Positions 37,463 to 47,007 of a DNA stretch of 64,000 nucleotides are shown piece by piece. Each line of letters starts with the position of its first letter. Within the stretch, counting starts at the first letter, position 1. The translations under genes were made by a program, and so were the position numbers. The stretch comes from Novosphingobium meiothermophilum (GTDB lineage Bacteria > Pseudomonadota > Alphaproteobacteria > Sphingomonadales > Sphingomonadaceae): positions 186,001 through 250,000 of the forward strand of contig NZ_QGHL01000008.1 of NCBI RefSeq assembly GCF_003171715.1, read 5' to 3'. The notes under the pieces were generated by a model. That model was not told where the DNA came from. It searched no databases and worked only from the letters and a program-made list of their open reading frames with translations.

Positions 37463-39016
37463 ATGCTCTTCAACTCTTTCGAGTTTCTGCTGGTTTTCCT
37501 GCCGATCGCCCTGATTGGCTACTACATCCTCATCAAGGCTGGGCTGAAACGCTTTCTCTTCGTCTGGCTGGTTGCCTGTTCGCTCGTCTTCTACGGCTTC
37601 TGGGCGCCGCGATATGCCTTGCTGTTGATCGCATCGATGGCGGTCAACTACACACTCGGCAGACTGATTGAACGGCACAATGAAAGCAGGACCGGCGGAT
37701 ATATCCTGTTTCTGGGCATCGCCCTCAATGTCGCCGTCTTGGGCTATTTCAAGTATGCCAATTTCTTCATAGACAATCTCAATGCCATCTTCGGCACGGG
37801 CTACGCCATCGGCAAGATCGTGCTGCCGCTGGCGATTTCGTTCTATACATTTCAGCAGATCGCCTATCTTGTCGACATCCGCCGTCGTGATGTCACTTCG
37901 GGCGGCATCTTTCGCTATGCCACCTTCGTAATCTTCTTCCCACAGCTGATCGCCGGTCCGATCGTTCACTACAAGGAGATGATGCCCCAGTTCTTCGGAA
38001 GGGGGCTGGGCCGGTTTGCCGGCGCGAATCTGCTGATCGGCATAACGATCTTTGCGATCGGCCTTTTCAAGAAGACGGTGATTGCGGACTCGGCAGCGCT
38101 TTATGCAACGCCAATTTTCGACAGTGCCCATGCCGGGGGCGTGATCAACCTTGCCGATGCGTGGATGGCCGCAATTACCTACACCATCCAGCTATACTTT
38201 GATTTCTCCGGCTATTCCGATATGGCTGTGGGGCTGGCGAGGATGTTCTGCATCAAGCTGCCACCCAACTTCCATTCGCCGTTGCGGGCCGCTTCGATCA
38301 TCGATTACTGGCGGCGCTGGCACATCACGCTTCAGCAGTTCATCGTCTCCTACATGTATCAACCGGTGGTTCTGCCCTTGGCCCGGTTCGCCGCAGAGCG
38401 TCGGCTGGGCAAGGATGCCAGCTTCTATGTCACCGTCGCTGCCCCCACTTTCTTCATCTTTGTGGTGGTCGGCTTGTGGCATGGCGCGGGCTGGACTTTC
38501 GTCGCCTTCGGCGCAATGCACGGCTTCTATCTTTCGGTGAATGAGTATTGGCAGCAGCGCCAGCGCAAGGTTCGTCGGCAGAAGGGACCGCCGGGCCGCG
38601 CTGCCATGCTCGGCTACCGTCTGCTCACCTTGCTGGCCGTGATGTTCGCCAATGTCGTTTTCCGGGCTGAAGCCATCGGCGATGCGCTGGTAATTTGGCG
38701 CGGCATGTTCGATCTGCACTCCATTGCCAGTCTCGCCCGGATCGTCCCGGTCAGCACCGCTGACATTCTAGCCAAACCGCTGATCTTTGCAGCGCTCGGA
38801 TTCTTCATCATCGCCTGTCTGCCCAATACCCAGCAGTTCATGCAGCGGTATCAGCCCGTTATCGGCTGGGAGCGCTGGCGCGCGATTGCCCCGCCTGTGC
38901 TTCCGCTGGTCTGGCGTCCGACTCTTGGCTGGGCTGCGGCCATGACCTTAGTCCTTTTCCTCGCCGTTGCCTTCATCTCGCGTGGGCAAAGCGAGTTCAT
39001 CTACTTCAACTTCTGA
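37463..39016 (+). CDS. MBOAT family O-acyltransferase (AlgI-like)
   Basis: A 517-residue multi-span membrane protein of the AlgI/DltB branch, which moves acyl groups across the inner membrane onto extracytoplasmic polymers. Landmarks: the start FNSFEFLLVFLPIALIGYY, the conserved PQLIAGPIVHYKEM, DFSGYSDMAVGLARMFCI, PNFHSPLRA, and the catalytic His in LWHGAGWTFV (about 337-346). Its neighbours suggest that it transfers a carrier-bound glyceryl-type or acetyl group. Confidence 0.93.
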   Translation: MLFNSFEFLLVFLPIALIGYYILIKAGLKRFLFVWLVACSLVFYGFWAPRYALLLIASMAVNYTLGRLIERHNESRTGGYILFLGIALNVAVLGYFKYANFFIDNLNAIFGTGYAIGKIVLPLAISFYTFQQIAYLVDIRRRDVTSGGIFRYATFVIFFPQLIAGPIVHYKEMMPQFFGRGLGRFAGANLLIGITIFAIGLFKKTVIADSAALYATPIFDSAHAGGVINLADAWMAAITYTIQLYFDFSGYSDMAVGLARMFCIKLPPNFHSPLRAASIIDYWRRWHITLQQFIVSYMYQPVVLPLARFAAERRLGKDASFYVTVAAPTFFIFVVVGLWHGAGWTFVAFGAMHGFYLSVNEYWQQRQRKVRRQKGPPGRAAMLGYRLLTLLAVMFANVVFRAEAIGDALVIWRGMFDLHSIASLARIVPVSTADILAKPLIFAALGFFIIACLPNTQQFMQRYQPVIGWERWRAIAPPVLPLVWRPTLGWAAAMTLVLFLAVAFISRGQSEFIYFNF

Positions 39017-39023
39017 GGTCGGG

Positions 39024-40085
39024 ATGCTCGCTCGCCGTCTTTCGATCCGCGCCTATCTCGCCTTCGTGACAGCGGGCTTCATCGCGCTGTGTGCAACCGC
39101 CATCGCCTTGCCGCATGATCCGTATCTGCGCTGGCAATCGCTCAAGGGCACGATGTTCGAGAGCGCATCCTACTTTTACGAGCGCCTGCATTTCGATCCG
39201 AAGCCGGTCGATGTTGTCGTGATCGGCTCTTCACGTGCGCAGGTCGGGGTCAGCCCGCCTCTGCTTGAGGCCATGCTGGCAGAGCGCGGCCGCCCTCTCA
39301 ATGTCCTCAACATGTCGCTTCCCGCTGCGGGCATGGACATCCGCCTCGTCGAGGCACGCGAAGCTCTGCGCGCGCATCCTGAAATCTGGCTGCTGATCAT
39401 TCCAGTGGTCGAGGCGCTGCCCAGAGAGGGGCATCAGGCGTTTGCCAGCCTTGCCACGGTTGAGGACGTCCTGAGAAGCCCGGTGCTCGTCAACCGCAAC
39501 CTTGCAAAGACCTGGTTCACCCTGCCGATGCGCCAGATGATGCTTTTCGCCAAGACAGCCGCGCCTGATGCCTTCGGCGTCGAACTTCAGTTCGATCCGT
39601 CCCGCTATCCGGGGTCTTCCATCGGATACAAGGCCATGCCCGGCTGGCAGCCGCAGGTTCCGGCGCATTCCATCGGCACTGTAGAGCACGCCCGCGATCT
39701 CGATGCCGAGTCCGCTTTCCGCGCCCGCGATGCAACGCCGCCGCTTCTGCCGCCTGCGCTGGCAGACGTGGAGTTCGGCGTGTCCCGCAAATCGGTTCGC
39801 GATCTGGCTTCGCTCGCGCGGGCACATGGTGCGCGCATCGTCTTCCTGTTCCAGCCCTACTACAAGGGCAAGGCAGCCCCTGCCGAAGAAGCCTGGCTCA
39901 GCCAATACGGACCGGTGTGGAAATACCTCGCCCATATGGATGATGCCCGGTTCTTCCGCGATGCAGGGCATCCCTCTGACCGCGCCCTTCCTGATTTCAA
40001 TGCATGGCTGGCTGACCGGATCGCCGCCATCATGCCTCAGGATGCAAGTCGGCCCAGTCTGCCCGCCACCGCCACGCCGGAGTAA
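39024..40085 (+). CDS. SGNH-like partner of MBOAT (AlgJ/AlgX/DUF1574-like)
   Basis: A 353-residue protein with one N-terminal membrane anchor (about 8-30) and a periplasmic SGNH-type domain. The serine block is VVIGSSRAQVG (about 65-75) and the late Asp/His pair lies in RDAGHPSDRALPDFNAW. Proteins of this kind complete O-acylation started by an AlgI-like MBOAT. It starts 7 bases after the MBOAT stop behind GAGGTCGGG. Confidence 0.82.
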   Translation: MLARRLSIRAYLAFVTAGFIALCATAIALPHDPYLRWQSLKGTMFESASYFYERLHFDPKPVDVVVIGSSRAQVGVSPPLLEAMLAERGRPLNVLNMSLPAAGMDIRLVEAREALRAHPEIWLLIIPVVEALPREGHQAFASLATVEDVLRSPVLVNRNLAKTWFTLPMRQMMLFAKTAAPDAFGVELQFDPSRYPGSSIGYKAMPGWQPQVPAHSIGTVEHARDLDAESAFRARDATPPLLPPALADVEFGVSRKSVRDLASLARAHGARIVFLFQPYYKGKAAPAEEAWLSQYGPVWKYLAHMDDARFFRDAGHPSDRALPDFNAWLADRIAAIMPQDASRPSLPATATPE

Positions 40086-40092
40086 TCATCGC

Positions 40093-40494
40093 ATGTTCGC
40101 AAATTACAAACTGCATCATGTCGGTATAGTCCTGCCATCGCTCGACGATGCGGCTCGTCACATGGAACAGTTCGGGCTGATCGAGGATTATCGTGGCTAC
40201 GTCGATCAGTGGCACTGCTGGTGCATCTTTGCGAAGCCCGGCATCGGCGAGACGGCGGTGGAACTTGTCGTGGCTGATGAAGGGCCGCTTCTGCGCTTCA
40301 ATCGCGGTGTGGGCGGGGTGCACCATTTTGCCTATGAGATCGCCGATTGGGATGAAGTCGCACGTTGGTGCGCATCGTCCGATATGTCCCTGCTCGAACC
40401 GGCGCCGGTCAAGGGCGCAGGCAATTTCCTGTGCAATTTCATCAATCCAGTGGCTACACGCGGCATTCAGATAGAACTGGTCCAGCCCTTGTGA
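40093..40494 (+). CDS. VOC superfamily protein
   Basis: A 133-residue glyoxalase/vicinal-oxygen-chelate fold protein (KLHHVGIVLPSLDDAARHME, then GGVHHFAYEIADWD). It resembles the methylmalonyl-CoA epimerase-like members often found near FkbH genes. The paired His residues could bind a metal. Its reaction is unknown; epimerisation of the carrier-bound acyl group is one possibility. It follows the SGNH gene by 7 bases. Confidence 0.75.
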   Translation: MFANYKLHHVGIVLPSLDDAARHMEQFGLIEDYRGYVDQWHCWCIFAKPGIGETAVELVVADEGPLLRFNRGVGGVHHFAYEIADWDEVARWCASSDMSLLEPAPVKGAGNFLCNFINPVATRGIQIELVQPL

Positions 40495-40530
40495 CCGGAT
40501 GCGGCAAAGGGCTTAGCGCCTTGCTCGCAC

Positions 40531-40550
40531 CTGCAATATACCTTAGGTAA
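40531..40550 (+). promoter_or_regulatory. candidate motif upstream of the oxygenase gene
   Basis: CTGCAATATACCTTAGGTAA, 43 bases before the gene start, resembles the sequences at 24961-24978 and 54394-54409. It contains TATACCT, which could itself be a -10 element. Seen by eye. Confidence 0.25.
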
Positions 40551-40592
40551 ATCCCTGATCCCTCCAATCCGGACTTCCACGAGGCACACCAG

Positions 40593-41426
40593 ATGAGCGT
40601 CCTTGAACTTCACGATCACGGGGGACTTTACGCCTTTGATGAGGCCCAGTGCGTCGCCGCGGGCGAAAAGCTGGCCGAACAGTATCAGTCGGCCCAGCCC
40701 TTTCCGCATATCGCCATCGATGATTTCGTGCCCAAGGGGGTGCTTCAGGCGCTTCTGGCCCAGTTTCCTTCAAGCGATGGCCACGCATTCTTCGACCGCG
40801 ATCAGGAGCGCTTCAAGTATCAGTATCATCCGCAGGAATGCGGCCCGCTCGTGCGCAACCTTCTGGCAGAGCTGAACAGTCAGGCGTTCCTGTCGTTCCT
40901 TTCGGCGATGACCGGCATCAAAGGCCTGATTTCCGATCCCTACTATCTGGGCGGCGGCCTGCATGAAACCAAGCGCGGCGGGCATCTTGGCGTCCACGCC
41001 GATTTCAACGTGCACAACAAGATGAAGCTTCAGCGCCGGCTGAACCTGCTGATCTATCTCAACGATGACTGGGACGAGGCGTGGGGCGGCCATCTTGAGC
41101 TGTGGGACCGCGAGATGAAGGGCTGCACCGAAAAGGTTGCGCCGCTGATCGGCCGCGCCGTGGTGTTCAACACCGATCTCGACAGCTTCCACGGCCACCC
41201 CGATCCGCTGGCCTGCCCGCCGGAGCGCTCGCGCCGCTCGATCGCGACCTATTACTACACGGCCCCGCCCGAAGGAATCGCCAGCCTGCCCAAGCGGACA
41301 ACGGTCTTCAGGGAGCGCCCCGGCTCTACCGACAAGCCCGACTGGAAGGTGCGCGCGCAGCACTTGTGGAAAGACTGGGCGCCGCCTGCCGTGCAGCGCA
41401 TGCTGTCATCCGGCAAACGGGCCTGA
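40593..41426 (+). CDS. 2OG-Fe(II) dioxygenase (prolyl-hydroxylase-like)
   Basis: A 277-residue enzyme with a complete double-stranded beta-helix iron site: His135 and Asp137 in GVHADFN, distal His200 in DSFHGHPD, and 2-oxoglutarate-binding Arg214/215 in RSRRSIATYYYT. Such enzymes hydroxylate proteins or small substrates. Standing between the acyl-modification genes and the polymerase, it may hydroxylate a sugar substituent or a transport protein; nothing in the sequence decides this. Confidence 0.85.
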   Translation: MSVLELHDHGGLYAFDEAQCVAAGEKLAEQYQSAQPFPHIAIDDFVPKGVLQALLAQFPSSDGHAFFDRDQERFKYQYHPQECGPLVRNLLAELNSQAFLSFLSAMTGIKGLISDPYYLGGGLHETKRGGHLGVHADFNVHNKMKLQRRLNLLIYLNDDWDEAWGGHLELWDREMKGCTEKVAPLIGRAVVFNTDLDSFHGHPDPLACPPERSRRSIATYYYTAPPEGIASLPKRTTVFRERPGSTDKPDWKVRAQHLWKDWAPPAVQRMLSSGKRA

Positions 41427-41522
41427 ATTCGTGGCAATCCCGTCGCACAGCCAAGCGGTTTCGCCCCGTCAGGCGTGGCTCCGGCCATGGCGGCGGGCGG
41501 GGATTGCGGCTATGGACTTGGC

Positions 41523-42923
41523 ATGAATACCACGCAAGCTGCTATCCCCGGCCGATCCGAAGCCCCCCGACGCCTCACCGCGCTTGAGCGCCGCCAGGCA
41601 TGGGCGCGCCACCGCCGCGAGGCGATCCGCCTTGTCACCGCGCAGGTTGACTGGGTTCCGGTGCTGGTATTCGCGTCGATCCTGATGTCGCCCGAAGCCC
41701 GCATCGACCTCGCGGGCTTCCAGCTCTATCCCTATCGCTTGGCGCTGATTGTCTCGATCCCGTTCATGGCCTTGCGGCTGGCGAAGGAGCCTATCCGACT
41801 GGCCGTCGCCGACATATTATTTTTCTCGTCAGCGGCGCTAATGTTTATCTCTACGACCTTACATTACCCGCTTGATGTCGCCTTGAAAACGGGTGGAGCA
41901 ACTACTCTTGATACGACATTGGCATATCTCCTCGGCAGAGTCTTCTTTCGCAATCCGCTGGACGTTCGGCGCTTTCTGTATAGATCTTCTCCACTAGTTG
42001 TTTTGGTTGGTCTTATAATTTTTGCAGAGAGTGTTAGTCACCAATATATATTTCGTCCAACTGTGGGGAGGATTACTGGATTTTCCCCGGAAAGCACCAT
42101 TGAAAGAGTGTATGAACTTCGTTTTGGTCTTCTGCGCGCCATGGGGCCATTTATGCATCCCATCGCTGCTGGAATTTTCTTTGGATCACTTGTTCCGCTT
42201 TTCCTCTCGGCTGATCTTCCTAAGCGTCGATGGATTGGTCTCATTGCCTGCTCGGCCGGATTCTTTTCGTGGAGTTCTGCCGGCTTGGCAACCATCATCT
42301 TGTGCTTCGGCTTGCTGTTTTACGACTTTGTTCAAAAGAAATACGGTCTGACATGGCTTCCGTTGCTCATGGCGTCGTCTCTGTTTTTGATCGTTGTGGA
42401 GGCTTTTTCTGGAGGAGGCGTCATCAAGTTTGTAATTCGCTATGCCTCAATTAATCCACAAACGGGATATTTCCGCTTGGCTATATGGGATTATGGAACG
42501 GCGCATCTTATGAGAAGTCCATGGATTGGCATTGGTATTTTGGAATCTTATGATCGTCCTGAATGGATGCATTCGGATAGCGTGGATAATTATTGGCTGT
42601 TACTTGGGTTAAGGTTCGGTATCCCGTGCTCTGTTCTAATGGCAGGAGCATTTCTATTTAACATCTGGAAGCTGGCGACTGTGAGAGTCGCTGTCGAACT
42701 TGGTTCTCTTCGTGGAAGAAGAATGGCGACAGGGCTTTCAATAGGCCTTGCTGTGATATTTCTTATTCTTTGGACTGTATCTCCTTGGGGTGCTGACATA
42801 ACTTGGCTTTTAATCTTGCTTGGTATGGCGGGCGGCGTTTCTGATTTGTCATCAAAAGATCGGGGTTTTCGTTTGCATAATCTTCGGAAAGATAATCCTT
42901 TAAGAATTATATTTGGAAAATGA
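41523..42923 (+). CDS. O-antigen ligase/polymerase-like membrane protein (Wzy candidate)
   Basis: A 466-residue membrane protein with about ten to eleven hydrophobic segments and a long periplasmic loop before SPWIGIG near residue 340, the layout of the Wzy_C/O-antigen ligase family. It is the best candidate for the polymerase that joins the repeat units in the periplasm. The first about 95 codons are GC-rich like the neighbours; from about 41,810 on the gene turns strongly AT-rich (19 G/C in the 60 bases from 42001). Confidence 0.82.
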   Translation: MNTTQAAIPGRSEAPRRLTALERRQAWARHRREAIRLVTAQVDWVPVLVFASILMSPEARIDLAGFQLYPYRLALIVSIPFMALRLAKEPIRLAVADILFFSSAALMFISTTLHYPLDVALKTGGATTLDTTLAYLLGRVFFRNPLDVRRFLYRSSPLVVLVGLIIFAESVSHQYIFRPTVGRITGFSPESTIERVYELRFGLLRAMGPFMHPIAAGIFFGSLVPLFLSADLPKRRWIGLIACSAGFFSWSSAGLATIILCFGLLFYDFVQKKYGLTWLPLLMASSLFLIVVEAFSGGGVIKFVIRYASINPQTGYFRLAIWDYGTAHLMRSPWIGIGILESYDRPEWMHSDSVDNYWLLLGLRFGIPCSVLMAGAFLFNIWKLATVRVAVELGSLRGRRMATGLSIGLAVIFLILWTVSPWGADITWLLILLGMAGGVSDLSSKDRGFRLHNLRKDNPLRIIFGK

Positions 42924-42927
42924 TGCA

Positions 42928-43428
42928 ATGAGCCTCAACAGAATTTCTTCATTGAGAAATTTCCTAGTATCTCTGAGGAGAAGATTTTTTGTTGCTGTTT
43001 TTCGGATGGACATTGATCCGACCGTGCAGATTTCGCTGTCCGCGAAGCTGGACATGACCTTCCCCAAGGGCGTTCATGTGGGAGAATACACTTACCTCGC
43101 ATTTGAATCGCGCATTCTGACGCATGATCGAACCCGCGGGCTCTATCTTCACACGCGCATTGGCCGGAATTGTTTTATCGGTGGCCGCAGCATGATCCTG
43201 CCTGGCGTGACCGTGGGCGACAACTGTGTCGTCGGCGCTGGCAGTGTCGTGACACGTGATGTGCCGCCCAATTCCATTGTCGCTGGCAATCCTGCCAAGG
43301 TGATCCGCTCCAACATAGAGGTGGGTCGCTATGGCCGCTTTCTCGATGCGGACGACAGGGAACGGGCCTTGCGCGCGGCTGATCCTGCCGCAGCGGCGCT
43401 GCCCGACAAGTTTCTCGGCAAGAACTGA
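42928..43428 (+). CDS. left-handed beta-helix O-acyltransferase
   Basis: A 166-residue acyltransferase of the CatB/LacA/WcaF type. Hexapeptide repeats run from about residue 45 to 130 ([21 protein letters not shown], then [26 protein letters not shown]), and the catalytic His is probably in the loop [14 protein letters not shown]. It likely acetylates a sugar of the repeat unit in the cytoplasm. Its first about 30 codons are AT-rich and the rest GC-rich, so the right edge of the foreign block lies inside this gene. It starts 4 bases after the polymerase stop. Confidence 0.85.
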   Translation: MSLNRISSLRNFLVSLRRRFFVAVFRMDIDPTVQISLSAKLDMTFPKGVHVGEYTYLAFESRILTHDRTRGLYLHTRIGRNCFIGGRSMILPGVTVGDNCVVGAGSVVTRDVPPNSIVAGNPAKVIRSNIEVGRYGRFLDADDRERALRAADPAAAALPDKFLGKN

Positions 43429-43446
43429 ACGGGACCGGCTTCGATC

Positions 43447-44448
43447 ATGCTCGACATCGCCCCCGATCCAACCATCACCAATGGCCAGCCGGGAGAACCG
43501 CCGCTGGTCTCCATCATGCTGGTCAACTGGAACACGCGGGAAATGACGCTGGAGTGCCTGCGCTCCGTCTATGCGGAAACCCGCGAGGTGCCTTTCGAGG
43601 TCATTCTGGTCGACAATGGCTCGAACGATGGTTCCGCCGATGCGATCCGCGCGGAGTTCCCGCAAGTCGTGCTGATGGCCGAATCCGAGAACCACGGGTT
43701 CGCGATTGCCACCAACATATCGGTCGCGCGCGCGCGCGGGCGCTATGTCCTGCTGCTCAACACCGATACGCTCGTGCTCGATGGGGCGATCGACAAGCTG
43801 CTTGCCTTTGCCCGCAGGCGTCCCGAAGCGAAGATATGGGGCGGGCGCACCCTGTTCGAGGACCGCACGCTCAATCCCACGTCATGTTGGGGGCGCATCA
43901 CACCGTGGAGCGTGACTTGCATGGCAACAGGTCTTGCCAAGGCAATCGGCAATGCCGCCATCTTCAATCCTGAAGGCTACGGTGGCTGGGATCGGGGAAC
44001 CGAACGCAATGTCGATATCGTTCAGGGATCGTTCTTCCTGATCGAGAAGGCATTCTGGGATGAACTGGGCGGGTTCGACCCGGCTTTCTTCATGTATGGC
44101 GAAGAGGCGGACCTGTGTGCCCGCGCTCGCGCCAAGGGTGCACGGCCCCGCATGACCCCAGACGCGACGATCGTGCATTATGGCGGTCGCAGCACGAAAG
44201 TTTTCGCGAACAAGATCGTTTACGTTCTCGGCAGCCGGATCGGCATGATTGAGCGTTACTTCCCGAAAGGCTGGAAGTGGTATGGCAAGTTTATGACCCT
44301 GTTCTGGGCGGGCTGGCGTTCGTTCGTCTATCGCGTCGCGGCGCGTTTCTCGTCGCGCTATCGTGATGCGGCGGAACAGTGGACGAACGCGTGGAACCGC
44401 CGCAACGAGTGGCGCAATGGCCCCTTGCGGCGTGCCACCAAGGGGTAG
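43447..44448 (+). CDS. family 2 glycosyltransferase (rhamnosyltransferase-like)
   Basis: A 333-residue cytoplasmic glycosyltransferase of the WbbL/WcaE-like GT2 group: VSIMLVNWNTREMTLECL, VDNGSNDGSADAI, a DxD-like LLLNTDTLV, and VQGSFFLIEKAFWDELGGFD with the acceptor-side GEEADLCARA. WbbL-type enzymes often use dTDP-rhamnose, which the rml genes of this locus supply. Donor specificity is inferred. Confidence 0.88.
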   Translation: MLDIAPDPTITNGQPGEPPLVSIMLVNWNTREMTLECLRSVYAETREVPFEVILVDNGSNDGSADAIRAEFPQVVLMAESENHGFAIATNISVARARGRYVLLLNTDTLVLDGAIDKLLAFARRRPEAKIWGGRTLFEDRTLNPTSCWGRITPWSVTCMATGLAKAIGNAAIFNPEGYGGWDRGTERNVDIVQGSFFLIEKAFWDELGGFDPAFFMYGEEADLCARARAKGARPRMTPDATIVHYGGRSTKVFANKIVYVLGSRIGMIERYFPKGWKWYGKFMTLFWAGWRSFVYRVAARFSSRYRDAAEQWTNAWNRRNEWRNGPLRRATKG

Positions 44449-44469
44449 CGCTTTACCGCGTCTTGCGCT

Positions 44470-45342
44470 TCAGCCGCCGCGCGAACTCTCGTCGCGCTCC
44501 CAGTGGATCGGCCTGCGTGACTTGACCATGCGCCGGGCCAGCAGGCGGCCTGCGGTCTTGATCGCCAGATACCACGCAAGGTCGATCATCCCCACGCCAT
44601 TCTTTCCCAGTGCCGCAAGCAGCGTGCTGCCTGTCGTCGTCCGGGCCGAGTGCTGGGTAGCGTGAGCGGCGTTCAACTGCATGTCGCCCGCCCTGCGCCG
44701 CCCCTCGATGCGCACCAGCGATTTCAGATCGCGCGGGGGAAAAACGGTGAAACGCACCGGCGCGCCCGCCTCGTCACGATCAACCCGCAGCCGCTGTTCC
44801 GGCGCAAACCGGGTGCGCACGTAAAGGTCATCGGCAATGATGTCCGGAAAGGTGCCGACTTCGGCCAGCCCCTGCGCCGACAGCCCGAAGATGCCCGACC
44901 CGACCATGCCAACCTGCACATAGGGTTGCTGCATCCAGACCTTGTAATAGGACCGGACCGGCCCTGAGCATCCCGCAAGATCGACGGCCAGCGCCGGGGC
45001 CGCCGCGCGCACGAGGGTGCTGTCATCCAGCCGCGCCGCCACCGCCCGCAGCGCGCGCCCCGTCACGACCACATCGGCATCAACGAAGAAGCGCGGCGCA
45101 AGCGTTGCCGCGGCGCTTCCCGCGTTGAGCGCGAGGATCTTCGAACCTTGGGCAATTTCAAGAACCTTGGCCTGCGGTGCCACCCTGCGCGCAATGGCTG
45201 CCGTATCGTCGGTGCAGCCATTGCAGGCCACCACGATTTCGCCCGGCCCGGCAGGGTCATCCATGAGCGCGCGCAGGCAGCGTTCGATCACCGCGGCTTC
45301 GTTGTGCGCGGGGATCACCACCGAATAGCCTGCCGCCGCCAT
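44470..45342 (-). CDS. family 2 glycosyltransferase
   Basis: A 290-residue GT2 enzyme: YSVVIPAHNEAAVIERCLRAL, VACNGCTDDTAAIA, FVDADVVV as DxD, and a C-terminal hydrophobic or amphipathic segment around LAWYLAIKTAGRLL that may anchor it to the membrane. The frame stays open far upstream, but the GT2 start and a GGAGAG ribosome-binding site fix ATG 45342. It is divergent from the flippase gene. Confidence 0.85.
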   Translation of the reverse strand: MAAAGYSVVIPAHNEAAVIERCLRALMDDPAGPGEIVVACNGCTDDTAAIARRVAPQAKVLEIAQGSKILALNAGSAAATLAPRFFVDADVVVTGRALRAVAARLDDSTLVRAAAPALAVDLAGCSGPVRSYYKVWMQQPYVQVGMVGSGIFGLSAQGLAEVGTFPDIIADDLYVRTRFAPEQRLRVDRDEAGAPVRFTVFPPRDLKSLVRIEGRRRAGDMQLNAAHATQHSARTTTGSTLLAALGKNGVGMIDLAWYLAIKTAGRLLARRMVKSRRPIHWERDESSRGG

Positions 45343-45510
45343 GCTGAACTCTCCGATCCTGCCATCGCGCCGGAAAAGCGCCGACCGCAAAAGGCTTAGC
45401 CCGCGCATCCGGCCCTCGCAACAGGCTTGGTTGCAGCGCAGCATCGGTGTAACGCCTGCCATGCGCTTCGCGTGTCGCGAAAGCCCATATGCAAAGGTTC
45501 GCCCCTGTTC

Positions 45511-46803
45511 ATGTTCGAGCGACTGAAGGCACGGTTTACGCGCGGTATCGGTATGGATCTGCTGATCGGCCTCGCGCTCAAGGGCGGAGGGGCCGGGGCG
45601 AGCTTTGCGCTCAACCTGCTCATTTCGCGCGCGATGGGCGCCGAAGGCGTGGGCGCCTACCAGATCGCGCTGGCCACGACCACGCTGCTGGCGGTGGCGG
45701 CGAACATCGGCCTCGATACGGTGGTGCTGCGCTCGGTGGCGGTCGCCTTGCGGCGCGGTGATGAGGGGGCGGCGCACGCTGCCATCCGCCGTGCCCTGCG
45801 TGTGGTGACATTGCTTGGCCTGGCGATTGGCGGCGCAATGCTGCTGCTGGCCTGGCCCATGACCCATCTGCTCATGGAGCGCCCGGAACTTTTCTGGCCG
45901 GTTGCGATCATGGCCGCCGCTGTGCCGGTGATCGCGCTTGTGCGAACGATTTCGGCATCGATCCGCGCGACGGGAAGCGTGCTGCTTTCCCAGTCGCTCG
46001 ACGGCGTATCCTACACCGGCATGACCGTGCTCGTGCTCGGCGGTCTCTGGCTGGGGCTTGGCAGCGTTCCTGCTCTGGCGCCAGAGGTGGTCTATGCCGC
46101 AGCCTGCCTTATCGTCATGCTCTTCGGCCTTACCCGTATCCGCAAGCTGACAAGGCACTGGCCGATCGGCGCGCAGACCCTTTCGCTGAAATCGGGACTG
46201 CGGATCATGGTGATCTATCTGGCGGCCTTCTTCTGCGACTGGATCGCGGTCGTCACTCTTGGCACCTGGCATGGACCGGCCGAGGCGGGGATCTATCGTG
46301 TCGCCATGCAGTTCGGGCTGCTGTTCACGCTGGTGCGCAACTCCTTCGACCAGATGGTCGGCAGCCATATCGCGGCGCGCTTTGCCGATGGCAACTATCG
46401 CGGCATGCTGGCGATCGCGCGCAAGACCGGAATGATCGGCGGCGCGCTCTGCCTGCCGCTTCTGGGACTTATCCTGCTCGTGCCCGAATGGCTGCTTGGC
46501 CTCTTTGGTCCGGGTTTCGTGCGGGGGTCATCAGCGCTGCTCATTCTGGCGATCGGGCAGTTCATCGCGGTGACGGTCGGCCCGATAGGGACCGTGCTGG
46601 ACATGGCGCATCGTGAGCATATCGCCATGCGCATCGAGATCGGTGTGACGATCGTGACTATCGGCCTGTTTCTGGTGCTCATCCCGCTTTACGATCTCAC
46701 CGGCGCGGCCATGGCAATTACGCTTGCGATCATTGGCCGGGCGGTCGCACTGCTGATTGCCAACAAGGCATTCATCCGCACCATGGAGCGGCGTTCCGCC
46801 TGA
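45511..46803 (+). CDS. oligosaccharide flippase (Wzx/MOP superfamily)
   Basis: A 430-residue integral membrane protein with 12 or more hydrophobic segments. It has the MOP-family N-terminus (LLIGLALKGGGAGASFALNLLISRAMGAEGVGAYQIA). It should flip the lipid-linked repeat unit to the periplasmic face. ATG 45511 is the start of the conserved part; the frame extends further upstream without support. Confidence 0.87.
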   Translation: MFERLKARFTRGIGMDLLIGLALKGGGAGASFALNLLISRAMGAEGVGAYQIALATTTLLAVAANIGLDTVVLRSVAVALRRGDEGAAHAAIRRALRVVTLLGLAIGGAMLLLAWPMTHLLMERPELFWPVAIMAAAVPVIALVRTISASIRATGSVLLSQSLDGVSYTGMTVLVLGGLWLGLGSVPALAPEVVYAAACLIVMLFGLTRIRKLTRHWPIGAQTLSLKSGLRIMVIYLAAFFCDWIAVVTLGTWHGPAEAGIYRVAMQFGLLFTLVRNSFDQMVGSHIAARFADGNYRGMLAIARKTGMIGGALCLPLLGLILLVPEWLLGLFGPGFVRGSSALLILAIGQFIAVTVGPIGTVLDMAHREHIAMRIEIGVTIVTIGLFLVLIPLYDLTGAAMAITLAIIGRAVALLIANKAFIRTMERRSA

Positions 46804-46949
46804 GGGAAGAATGGCCGGCTCGCTGGGGCATTGTCTTGGGATGTCTGACGTGAAGCTCGGTGCCCGTTCGGCGCATGGCAAGATGCGCGCGTTCGGCCGT
46901 GCCGGGATGGCAATCCCTATCCGTTATCGCGCTTTGAGCCTCTGAAACA

Positions 46950-46988
46950 GGAAAGCCCGCGCCGGAGCATATCCGGCGCGGGCTTTCC
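46950..46988. terminator. bidirectional rho-independent-type hairpin
   Basis: A perfect 17-bp stem (arms 46950-46966 and 46972-46988, GC-rich core with GAAAGCCCGCGCC) closes a 5-base loop. It lies between the convergent flippase and wzc-like genes, where a terminator for both directions is expected. The arms end in A and T tracts. Confidence 0.85.
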
Positions 46989-47007
46989 TTGACCTGGCGC
47001 TGATCGA

